Below are positions 1-5,028 of a stretch of DNA of 6,432 nt, piece by piece. How positions within the stretch are numbered: position 1 is the first letter of the stretch; each line of letters starts with the position of its first letter. Origin of the DNA: Methanothrix sp. (GTDB lineage Archaea; Halobacteriota; Methanosarcinia; Methanotrichales; Methanotrichaceae); the NCBI GenBank assembly GCA_028682845.1, contig JAJRAT010000202.1:1-6432 (forward strand), in the 5' to 3' direction. The notes under the pieces are model-generated. The model did not search any database. It was not told the DNA's origin and worked only from the letters and a program-made list of their open reading frames with translations. Position numbers and translations under genes: made by a program.

Positions 1-111
1 CAGGGGAAAATAAAATTCAACTGCCCCGCGAAGCAAGCTGGTTTAATCGATCATATATGGAACCTGCATGAATTATTAACATATCCATATCACAAAATTC
101 AAACCTATTAG
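1..111 (+). CDS. 3' end of a probable IS1-like/DDE transposase gene (cut by window edge)
   Basis: The frame opening at base 1 stays open for 36 codons and stops at TAG 109-111. The visible tail contains NCPAKQAGLIDHIWNLHELL. It resembles the C-terminal signature 'TPAMAAGxTDHxWSxEEL' that I recall from many transposases annotated as IS1-like in archaea and bacteria: Pro-Ala, then Ala-Gly-Leu, Asp-His-x-Trp, and Glu-Leu-Leu. The catalytic DDE part would lie left of the window, so activity cannot be judged. No clear terminal inverted repeat is visible between the stop and the next ORF. The tail sits at the edge of an AT-rich block and fits a mobile-element origin for it. The match is from memory of the family, so the exact IS family is uncertain, and it could also be an unrelated C-terminus. 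Confidence 0.5.
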   Translation, partial: QGKIKFNCPAKQAGLIDHIWNLHELLTYPYHKIQTY

Positions 112-164
112 AGATTCACGACCTCATTTTTCAGGAAGTTTTAAACTTACCTATTAACTATCGA

Positions 165-662
165 TTGGATGAAGGAGAAAATCCAAGGGAAATTGAAAAA
201 CAACAAATATTAACTTTGATGAATATAATTTCTGAAGAGATATTTATCAGCAAATTTAATCCAGATATTGGAACAAGAATTGAGAATAAAATACAAAAAG
301 GCGAAGATATTCCCGAAAATCATATCATTGCATGTAGAATAAGCAAAGAAGAAATAATGTACAATTGGTTGAGGTTCGTTGAGCTCATAGTTAAGAATTT
401 TTTTATAATGCAAGGAAAGCCCATATTGGAAGAAAAACTTTTTCAATATCGTTTTCCTCAACCATTATGGGAGCGAATAAGGATATTTATAAAAAATTTA
501 AAAAATTTGCCGGTCTGGATTAATAGAGATTTGTCATCAACTATATTCGGTGGAAAGCAGAATTATCAATATTGGCAAAATATATTCGACTCCGCAAAGA
601 CGCCGCAAGGATTCCAGGTATTGGCCGAGCCTTTAGACTTAATGAAGATGATTCAAGAATAA
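165..662 (+). CDS. hypothetical protein, possibly the 3' part of a truncated gene
   Basis: I do not recognise this family. From TTG 165 it encodes 165 residues, mostly predicted helix and rich in Ile, Lys, Glu and aromatic residues. The C-terminal half is the most distinctive part: KNLPVWINRDLSSTIFGGKQ (about 112-131), then YWQNIFDSAKTP, then LAEPLDLMKMIQE at the end. There is no signal peptide or membrane helix. The start is weak: TTG 165 lacks a good ribosome binding site, and the frame is open back to a stop at 69-71. The upstream residues (LLEIHDLIFQEVLNLPINYR) look like real protein but contain no ATG, GTG or TTG. This is what one expects if a gene lost its 5' end, perhaps to insertion of the transposon whose tail ends at 111. 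The gene is convergent with the next one. Confidence 0.5.
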   Translation: MDEGENPREIEKQQILTLMNIISEEIFISKFNPDIGTRIENKIQKGEDIPENHIIACRISKEEIMYNWLRFVELIVKNFFIMQGKPILEEKLFQYRFPQPLWERIRIFIKNLKNLPVWINRDLSSTIFGGKQNYQYWQNIFDSAKTPQGFQVLAEPLDLMKMIQE

Positions 663-744
663 GGAGGTATGCCAATCGGCCTATCTCTCCATCAAAGCCA
701 TTCTAATATCTTGATGCATCTATATAATGTGGTTTCAAGGCTAT

Positions 745-1527
745 TTATGAGATGTAATAGTAATCGTCGAATTTCGCGCTCTCTGATAGAGCTTCATTTT
801 CGAGTGCACGCGTTTCTTCTTGAATTTGATATAGATCGTCCATTACATCTTGTGTTTCTTCAGTCAAGAATATATCTATGCCAGAAAGATAGCTATAAAC
901 ATCTTTCATATTTTTATAAATTTCTTCTAGATTATAATTTTTTGTATATTTCATAGAGAAAACATCATTCGTGAGCAATCCATAGCGAAAGCTTTGCCCT
1001 TTTGGATCTATTTTATTCAGCTCAAGTATTATATTCCGTATATTGTTATCAAATTTCTGATTTGAAATCAATTGAAGTCTATCAATAAGCCATTGCAGCA
1101 AGATTTTTAAATTATGTGTAGCCGTGAGTCTTAAATTCCTCTTTGGATTTGATTTCCATAAAACCCTAGCATGTGTTTTTGTATTTGGAATAAAGGATCT
1201 AAATCTCCTCTTTCGAGGGAACAAAAAACTCCGATTTAGCTCAGACCTCACATTTTCAGGTCCTAATTCTCTCAAAACAAAATAATATTTTTCAGCAGAT
1301 TTTATTAAGTGTTTTAGGGTAAGTTCGACATAATGTCTATAATTAAAGCAAATCGGAAAAAATAATATATCTTGATTTCTTTCTTCACAAATTACCAAAG
1401 CTGCCAGTTTTTCTCCAGCTTTATAATATCCCAACATATATGCGTAAGGTTCTGAGTACTTTCCACCCGCTACTGCGTTGCAGGACCATTTGCTTGATGA
1501 AGCAGAAACAAATAATCTATCCGTCAT
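745..1527 (-). CDS. uncharacterised 'RHYxEL' helical family protein
   Basis: The gene encodes 260 residues, a soluble and largely helical protein. Three blocks match a widespread family of unknown function that I recall from bacterial and archaeal genomes. The first is PICFNYRHYVELTLKHLI (58-75; usual form 'FLYRHYLELxLK'). The second is THNLKILLQWL (137-147; usual 'GHDLxxLW'). The third is IDPKGQSFRYG (173-183), followed by a helix ending MKDVYSYLSG (207-216). The first block recalls a HEPN-type helix, but no nuclease function is established. Residues 104-133 are very basic. ATG 1525-1527 is the only standard start; the frame stays open 16 codons further into the tyrS 3' end. A GTGAT sits just upstream of the ATG. 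It lies 25 bases after the tyrS stop on the same strand and may be read through from tyrS. Codon use differs sharply from tyrS. Confidence 0.7.
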   Translation of the reverse strand: MTDRLFVSASSSKWSCNAVAGGKYSEPYAYMLGYYKAGEKLAALVICEERNQDILFFPICFNYRHYVELTLKHLIKSAEKYYFVLRELGPENVRSELNRSFLFPRKRRFRSFIPNTKTHARVLWKSNPKRNLRLTATHNLKILLQWLIDRLQLISNQKFDNNIRNIILELNKIDPKGQSFRYGLLTNDVFSMKYTKNYNLEEIYKNMKDVYSYLSGIDIFLTEETQDVMDDLYQIQEETRALENEALSESAKFDDYYYIS

Positions 1528-1552
1528 CTTATCACAATCAAATGCTATTCTG

Positions 1553-2515
1553 TCAACTCCGTCCCATCTTCTCCCTCACCGGCGCCAGTATCTCGTTCAT
1601 GCACTCCGCACATGCCTTCTTGAGGTCCATCGGGTGCATCGCCCCGGATACGAAATCCGCCTCAAGCTTCTCGTAATTCTCGTAGTGCACATCCCCGCCG
1701 AACTTCGCCGGGCGTCGGATGGTCATGCCTTCTTCCATGCGGGGGAAGACGTGGTACTTGCAGATCGCCAGCACCGGATTGTTCTCCACAACCTTGGCCG
1801 GGCAAAAGGCGCTCTTGATCTTCTTCTCGATCTCCTCGGCGGGCTCGTCCACAGCGATGTTGTTTCCCTTTGAGGAAGACATCTTCTCGCCGTTCAGGCC
1901 GGGGATGAGCGGAGTGTGCATGCACACCGGAGCGGGCAGGCCCAGGCGCGGCAGCTCCTCGCGGGCCAGCATGTGAATCTTGCGCTGGTCTATGCCGCCC
2001 ACGGCGAGGTCGATCTTGAGGTCGGCGATGTCGATGGCCTGCATGAGCGGGTAGATCATCTGCGAGACCATGGGGTTCTCGGCGTTCCGGCTGACCTCGT
2101 CCATGCTCCGGCGGGCGCGGTTGAGGGTCGTGTTGCGGGCCATCTGCAGGATCCTGAGCATGTAGTCCGGCTTGAGCTGATAGTCTGTTCCGTAAACGAA
2201 CTCGGTCCTCTCCGGGTCCAGGCCCATGGCCATGAAGCAGTCCCGGTTGTAGTCTGCAATCTTGCGCACCTCTTCCAGGCTGCCCTTCTCGTTTAAGAAG
2301 GCGTGCAGGTCTGCCAGGAGGACGACGACGTCGAAGCCGACCTTCTGCAGGTCCAGGAGCTTGTTGGCCGTCAGCATGTGGCCCAGATGGACCTTGCCGC
2401 TGGTCTCGTAGCCGACGTAGGCGCGGGGCCGCCGGTTTTGCTCCAGTAGGCCCTTGAGTTCTTCCACGGTCACTATCTCTTCAGTATTCCTCATCACCAG
2501 CTCAAGCTTATCCAA
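1553..2515 (-). CDS. tyrS: tyrosyl-tRNA synthetase, archaeal type
   Basis: The enzyme charges tRNA-Tyr with tyrosine using ATP in the cytoplasm and is a class I synthetase. From the TTG start at 2513-2515 it has 320 residues, close to the short archaeal/eukaryotic form (Methanocaldococcus, 306). Visible motifs are HLGH (43-46, the HIGH box) and KMSSSKG (211-217). Tyrosine-pocket residues match the Methanocaldococcus enzyme: Tyr33 in AYVGYE, Tyr155/Gln159/Asp162 in YPLMQAID, and Gln177 in GGIDQRKIH. The C-terminal HPMDLK holds the Asp that reads the anticodon region. These separate it from TrpRS. A longer frame begins at TTG 2534-2536 (327 residues). I prefer the inner TTG because it gives the family N-terminus (LDKLELVMRNTEEI) and has GGTGGTGA 7 bases upstream. 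ATG 2492-2494 is a less likely third choice. Confidence 0.95.
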   Translation of the reverse strand: MDKLELVMRNTEEIVTVEELKGLLEQNRRPRAYVGYETSGKVHLGHMLTANKLLDLQKVGFDVVVLLADLHAFLNEKGSLEEVRKIADYNRDCFMAMGLDPERTEFVYGTDYQLKPDYMLRILQMARNTTLNRARRSMDEVSRNAENPMVSQMIYPLMQAIDIADLKIDLAVGGIDQRKIHMLAREELPRLGLPAPVCMHTPLIPGLNGEKMSSSKGNNIAVDEPAEEIEKKIKSAFCPAKVVENNPVLAICKYHVFPRMEEGMTIRRPAKFGGDVHYENYEKLEADFVSGAMHPMDLKKACAECMNEILAPVREKMGRS

Positions 2516-2522
2516 AGGAAAT

Positions 2523-2530
2523 TCACCACC
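2523..2530 (-). promoter_or_regulatory. ribosome binding site of tyrS
   Basis: GGTGGTGA on the minus strand matches most of the archaeal Shine-Dalgarno consensus GGAGGTGATC and lies 7 bases before TTG 2515. A second partial site, GGAGG at 2530-2534, is farther away. The longer reading frame starting at 2536 would translate straight through both sites, which favours the inner TTG start. Confidence 0.55.
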
Positions 2531-2566
2531 CTCCAAGAGGAATGGGGAGGTATAATGCTTTTGGTT

Positions 2567-2580
2567 CCGGGCCGCCCCGG
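2567..2580 (-). other. GC hairpin in the tyrS leader
   Basis: CCGGG (2567-2571) and CCCGG (2576-2580) can pair around the four-base loop CCGC. It lies between the AT-rich promoter region and the tyrS ribosome binding site, so it would be in the tyrS 5' leader if transcription starts near 2575-2585. The stem is short (5 bp), and a regulatory role is only a possibility. Confidence 0.3.
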
Positions 2581-2597
2581 CTTTTGAGCAACGAAAA

Positions 2598-2632
2598 CCA
2601 GAAATTTAAACGGTTTAGAAAACAATTAATAC
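2598..2632. promoter_or_regulatory. AT-rich divergent promoter region (tyrS and small membrane protein)
   Basis: Between the two divergent genes (2516-2674) this is the only AT-rich tract. It includes AAATTTAAA at 2602-2610, TATA-box-like on both strands (TTTAAATTT on the minus strand), and CAATTAAT at 2623-2630. The 2602-2610 element is about 45-65 bases before the plus-strand start and about 90 bases before tyrS. For tyrS an alternative TATA-like ATTATA lies at 2551-2556. No start site can be fixed from sequence alone. Confidence 0.35.
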
Positions 2633-2674
2633 CATCTGCGCTTACGAGTAATTATGCATAGGCGGATCTTCAAC

Positions 2675-2836
2675 ATGCCGCAGCCGACTCTAAGCCGCGA
2701 GAAGAATCTGATCCTCATACTTTTAGCCATCCTCGTGGCCCTGGTGCTCTGGAATTCATTCTGGTTCATCTGGCGAATCGCCATCTTCGCCGTGACGGTC
2801 TACATCATTTATCAGGTGCTGAAGCACTATCTTTAG
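2675..2836 (+). CDS. small two-helix membrane protein
   Basis: The product is a hypothetical protein of 53 residues. After a short polar N-terminus (MPQPTLSREKN) come two hydrophobic stretches: about 11-31 (rich in Leu, Ile and Ala, ending WNSFWF) and about 35-48 (IAIFAVTVYIIYQV). Arg34 lies between them and KHYL at the end, so a helical hairpin in the membrane is likely. I chose ATG 2675 because GGCGGATC (2661-2668), close to GGAGGTGATC, lies 6 bases upstream. An in-frame ATG at 2654 would add 7 residues (MHRRIFN) but has no ribosome binding site. It diverges from tyrS and converges with mobA, so it is a single-gene unit. I recognise no named family, and nothing in the sequence gives its function. 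Confidence 0.6.
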   Translation: MPQPTLSREKNLILILLAILVALVLWNSFWFIWRIAIFAVTVYIIYQVLKHYL

Positions 2837-2852
2837 TCTGGTTTGGTCCAGA
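2837..2852. terminator. short inverted repeat between convergent genes
   Basis: TCTGG (2837-2841) and CCAGA (2848-2852) form a 5-bp stem with a 6-base loop. It fills most of the 20-base gap between the stop codons of the small membrane protein gene and mobA. It could act as a two-way terminator, but no T-run follows on either strand, and archaeal terminators usually rely on T-runs. Confidence 0.2.
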
Positions 2853-2856
2853 AAGG

Positions 2857-3543
2857 CTACATGGATTGAGAAGGTGTTTGATTGAAAGGCGTTTGATTGA
2901 TTCGTTTAGGCCACAGCACTCTCGCTCTCTCCAGATCCTCCGGCGTGTTCAAATTGAAGAATGTCAGCAGCTTTGAATCCAGGCTCTGCAGCCGCTCGAC
3001 CGGAACGTGATTGATGCATAGCTCCATTAGCGGAGACCGAATCCTGCGCTCGCCGCTCTGGATCGCTTTTCGGCAAGCCGATACCATTCTCTCGCGGCGA
3101 TAAACGGAATGAAGCGGCTCCACATATCCATTGGGATGCTGCGGCACAGCCGCATCATAGCCCTCGTTTTCCTCGGCCAGCGAAAAAAGCACTTCTACTA
3201 CCGTCGGGCTCAAGAACGGCAGATCGCAAGCCGTGGCAAATACAAGATCACCCCCTGCCCGGCTCATTCCCGCATCCAGCCCCGCCACGGGTCCAAAGCC
3301 TGCAACGCTGTCCCAGGCAAAAGCGATTCCTTCTCCGCAGCCGATAAATTCACTCAGCCGCCCGGCATGCTCTTCGCTGCGTGCGACAACTATCACCTCA
3401 TCGGCTGCAAGCCTCAGCCGCTCGATGGTCCAGCAGAGGAGCGGTTTTCCATCGAACTCCAGCCGCGCCTTCTCCCGTCCCAGGCGGCGGCTGCCTCCTC
3501 CCGCCAGGATTACTGCGGAGCGCACGGACCGCAAAGCCTCCAA
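2857..3543 (-). CDS. mobA: molybdenum cofactor guanylyltransferase (MobA)
   Basis: The enzyme joins GMP from GTP to molybdopterin, giving the guanine-dinucleotide cofactor; in methanogens this serves enzymes such as formylmethanofuran dehydrogenase. The protein is a single nucleotidyltransferase domain. LAGGGSRRLGREK (13-25) is the GTP-binding loop, GFGPVAG (82-88) follows, CDLPFLSP (106-113) carries the metal-binding Asp, then EPLHSVYRR (142-150) and the C-terminal FFNLNTPEDLERA (195-207) typical of MobA. At 228 residues it is slightly longer than usual because of a repetitive tail. The TTG start at 3543 overlaps the preceding gene by 34 bases and has a weak ribosome binding site. GTG 3523-3525, with GGAGG 11 bases upstream, is a plausible alternative. 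The N-terminal motif argues against related guanylyltransferases such as CofC. It is the last gene of the glyA-folD-DUF2121-mobA series. Confidence 0.85.
   Translation of the reverse strand: MEALRSVRSAVILAGGGSRRLGREKARLEFDGKPLLCWTIERLRLAADEVIVVARSEEHAGRLSEFIGCGEGIAFAWDSVAGFGPVAGLDAGMSRAGGDLVFATACDLPFLSPTVVEVLFSLAEENEGYDAAVPQHPNGYVEPLHSVYRRERMVSACRKAIQSGERRIRSPLMELCINHVPVERLQSLDSKLLTFFNLNTPEDLERARVLWPKRINQTPFNQTPSQSM
2871..2900. repeat. 15-bp tandem duplication at the mobA 3' end
   Basis: AAGGTGTTTGATTGA (2871-2885) is followed directly by AAGGCGTTTGATTGA (2886-2900), differing at one base. Being 15 bases long it stays in frame and gives the repeated tail NQTPF-NQTPS in MobA, beyond the conserved domain. 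Confidence 0.85.
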
Positions 3544-4115
3544 CCGTTCTTTTGGCAGTCTGATTGCAGTGCGTCCATCAAAGCGGCATCGGGATTTGAC
3601 GGTTTGGCATCCGTCCGCAAAACAGTGTGCTCCCGGCTCACGGACGGTGTCTTCTCTGCCGTGTCGGCCAGGATGCTTTTGATGACGCCCTCATCCAATC
3701 GCCCTTTAGCTTTCGCCGCTCCTTCCGCCGCCAGGCGCTGAGTGAACCTGTTTCCGAAGACCACACAGCCCACCTTGCCCGTGGAGCTGATCCTCGCCTC
3801 GCTGCCTGTGATGTCGACGACCAGGTGCGCTCCGGGGACCAGGTAGATCCTTCTTCTGCGCTGCAGTTTTTCCGAGATCTCCGTGACCTCGCCCACCAGC
3901 ACCTCGCCCGTCTTCCAGACCTTTTCCCGTCCGTCGGAGACCTGCAAGGTTGCTTCATACTCCCGCGCCCTGGCCAAAAGCTCCCGGTCGTTCTTGATCT
4001 GGCCGGAGTACAGCTCTTCTTCCAGCTTTTGGCAAGAGCCTAAAAAAGAGATTGACCGCCGGTCGCCTCCGATTACAGCTTCTCTGCTTCCCGCCAGAGC
4101 GACGACCAGCGACAT
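3510..4115 (-). CDS. DUF2121 family protein, methanogen-specific, proteasome-like N-terminus
   Basis: The gene encodes a 201-residue protein that I place in DUF2121 by several blocks recalled from methanogen homologues: MSLVVALAG...AVIGGDRRSI (1-22), LEEELYSGQIKNDREL (31-46), VGEVTEISEKLQRRRRIY (74-91), VVFGNRFTQRLA (118-129) and KTPSVSREH (155-163). No function is known. The N-terminus aligns by eye with proteasome beta subunits and HslV: a short beta strand, then AVIGGDRR like 'AVIMATERR' or 'VVIAGDGQ'. Ser2 would be N-terminal if Met1 is removed, and Asp18 then falls at position 17, as in proteasomes. An Ntn-hydrolase fold is therefore inferred. The residues after about 165 extend beyond the part I recognise. 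ATG 4113-4115 is preceded by a strong GGAGGGT at 5 bases. The gene lies 40 bases after folD, and its 3' end overlaps mobA. Confidence 0.85.
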   Translation of the reverse strand: MSLVVALAGSREAVIGGDRRSISFLGSCQKLEEELYSGQIKNDRELLARAREYEATLQVSDGREKVWKTGEVLVGEVTEISEKLQRRRRIYLVPGAHLVVDITGSEARISSTGKVGCVVFGNRFTQRLAAEGAAKAKGRLDEGVIKSILADTAEKTPSVSREHTVLRTDAKPSNPDAALMDALQSDCQKNGWRLCGPCAPQ

Positions 4116-4120
4116 TTTTT

Positions 4121-4127
4121 ACCCTCC
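4121..4127 (-). promoter_or_regulatory. strong ribosome binding site of the DUF2121 gene
   Basis: GGAGGGT on the minus strand is followed by five A bases and then ATG 4115. It is the best Shine-Dalgarno site in the window and suggests the DUF2121 gene is translated independently of folD. Confidence 0.75.
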
Positions 4128-4132
4128 TGTCC

Positions 4133-4144
4133 GCAAAATTTTGC
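4133..4144. repeat. perfect 12-bp palindrome between folD and the DUF2121 gene
   Basis: GCAAAATTTTGC reads the same on both strands. It lies in the 40-base gap between the folD stop and the DUF2121 start, just before the ribosome binding site. A second AT-rich stretch, CAAATATTG, adjoins it. It could be an operator, a weak internal promoter element or a small RNA hairpin. A chance occurrence is also possible. Confidence 0.4.
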
Positions 4145-4155
4145 CCAAATATTGC

Positions 4156-5028
4156 CTAAGACTTTTTGGCTGCATCCAGGGCCGCTGCCGCTGCAGCCTG
4201 ATTCTCCGCCGCCTGCACCGTCTGGCTGAGCAGCATGGCCACAGTCAGGGGCCCGACGCCGCCGGGCACCGGCGTGATGGCTCCCGCGATTTGTGACACG
4301 GCATCATAGTCCACATCACCCACGGTCTTGTTGCCCACCCGGTTGATGCCCACATCGAAGATGACGGCTCCCGGCTTCACCATGTCCTTCTTGATCAATC
4401 CGGGAACGCCCGCCGCAACCACCAAAATGTCCGCCTCGCGAGTGTGCCTGGCCAGGTCCTTGGTGAAGACGTGACAGACCTGCACCGTTGCATTGCGGTT
4501 GAGCAGCATAGCCGCCAGGGGCTTGCCGACAACGTTGCTGTGCCCCACGATCACGGCCTCTGCGCCTTCCAGCTTCACTCCCAGCCGCTCCAGGGCGTAG
4601 ATGATGCCGCGCGGCGTGCAGGGCACCAGCTTTTCGGCCCCGAGCAATAGTGCACCCATATTCTCGGGATGAAAACCGTCCGCGTCCTTCTGGGGTCGAA
4701 TGGTCATCATGGCCTTTTGAGGGCTGAGACCTTTGGGCAGCGGCAACTGCAGCAGGATGCCGTGAATGTCCGGCCTCTCGTTCAATTCCTCGATCTTCGC
4801 TATGAGCTGCTCTTCCGTGGTGCTTTCGGGAAGCACGACATTCTCCGACCTGATGCCCACCCGGTCGCATGCTGCATGCTTGAGCCGGATGTACATCTGC
4901 GAGGCCGGGTTCTCGCCCACCAGCACCGTGGCCAGCCCCGGCACGATGCCGCGGGCGGCCAGCTTCTCTACCCTGGGCTTGGTCTCGGCTTCCACATCCG
5001 CCGCCAGGGCCTTTCCATCGATCAACAT
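4156..5028 (-). CDS. folD: methylenetetrahydrofolate dehydrogenase / methenyltetrahydrofolate cyclohydrolase (FolD)
   Basis: FolD is bifunctional: it oxidises 5,10-methylene-tetrahydrofolate with NAD(P) and hydrolyses the methenyl form to 10-formyl-tetrahydrofolate, feeding purine synthesis. With ATG 5026-5028 it has 290 residues, normal for the family. Visible features are SQMYIRLK (43-50) with the catalytic Tyr46 and Lys50, [10 protein letters not shown] (89-98), KDADGF (114-119), the nucleotide-binding GHSNVVGKP (162-170) and PGGVGPLT (255-262), the second family signature. The tail is alanine-rich ([18 protein letters not shown]). The frame is open further upstream to TTG 5059-5061, but that would lie inside glyA and precede the usual MLIDGKALA start. 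The ATG overlaps the glyA stop by 7 bases, which suggests translational coupling. The enzyme acts on tetrahydrofolate, which is unusual among methanogens but known in Methanosarcina. Confidence 0.95.
   Translation of the reverse strand: MLIDGKALAADVEAETKPRVEKLAARGIVPGLATVLVGENPASQMYIRLKHAACDRVGIRSENVVLPESTTEEQLIAKIEELNERPDIHGILLQLPLPKGLSPQKAMMTIRPQKDADGFHPENMGALLLGAEKLVPCTPRGIIYALERLGVKLEGAEAVIVGHSNVVGKPLAAMLLNRNATVQVCHVFTKDLARHTREADILVVAAGVPGLIKKDMVKPGAVIFDVGINRVGNKTVGDVDYDAVSQIAGAITPVPGGVGPLTVAMLLSQTVQAAENQAAAAAALDAAKKS

Larger units (their letters stand above)
1..1552. other. AT-rich accessory block
   Basis: By eye the G+C content is about one third here (for example 19 of 60 bases in 301-360), against roughly 55-60% from base 1553 onward. 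Codon use in its ORFs is correspondingly rich in AAA, ATA, TTA and AAT. The right border coincides with the stop codon of tyrS. The block holds a transposase tail, one unrecognised ORF and one gene of a widespread family of unknown function. Together these suggest horizontally acquired DNA next to housekeeping genes. No flanking direct repeat, tRNA target or integrase is visible, so the mechanism of arrival is unknown. Confidence 0.6.

Noticed and set aside
669..956. Plus-strand ORF of 95 codons preceded by AAGGAGGT.
   Set aside because: The Shine-Dalgarno-like sequence abuts the ATG with almost no spacing, and most of the ORF is antisense to the well-supported gene at 745-1527. Its translation has no recognisable motif.
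1106..1137. RLTATH (Rx4H) in the 745-1527 protein as a HEPN nuclease motif.
   Set aside because: The His matches the family's own conserved 'HDL/HNL' block, and the Arg is not part of the family pattern I recall, so the spacing is probably chance.
3109..3741. Plus-strand ORF of 210 codons opposite mobA and the DUF2121 gene.
   Set aside because: It spans two real minus-strand genes, and its protein is rich in Arg, Ser and Pro without motifs, as expected for a shadow frame.
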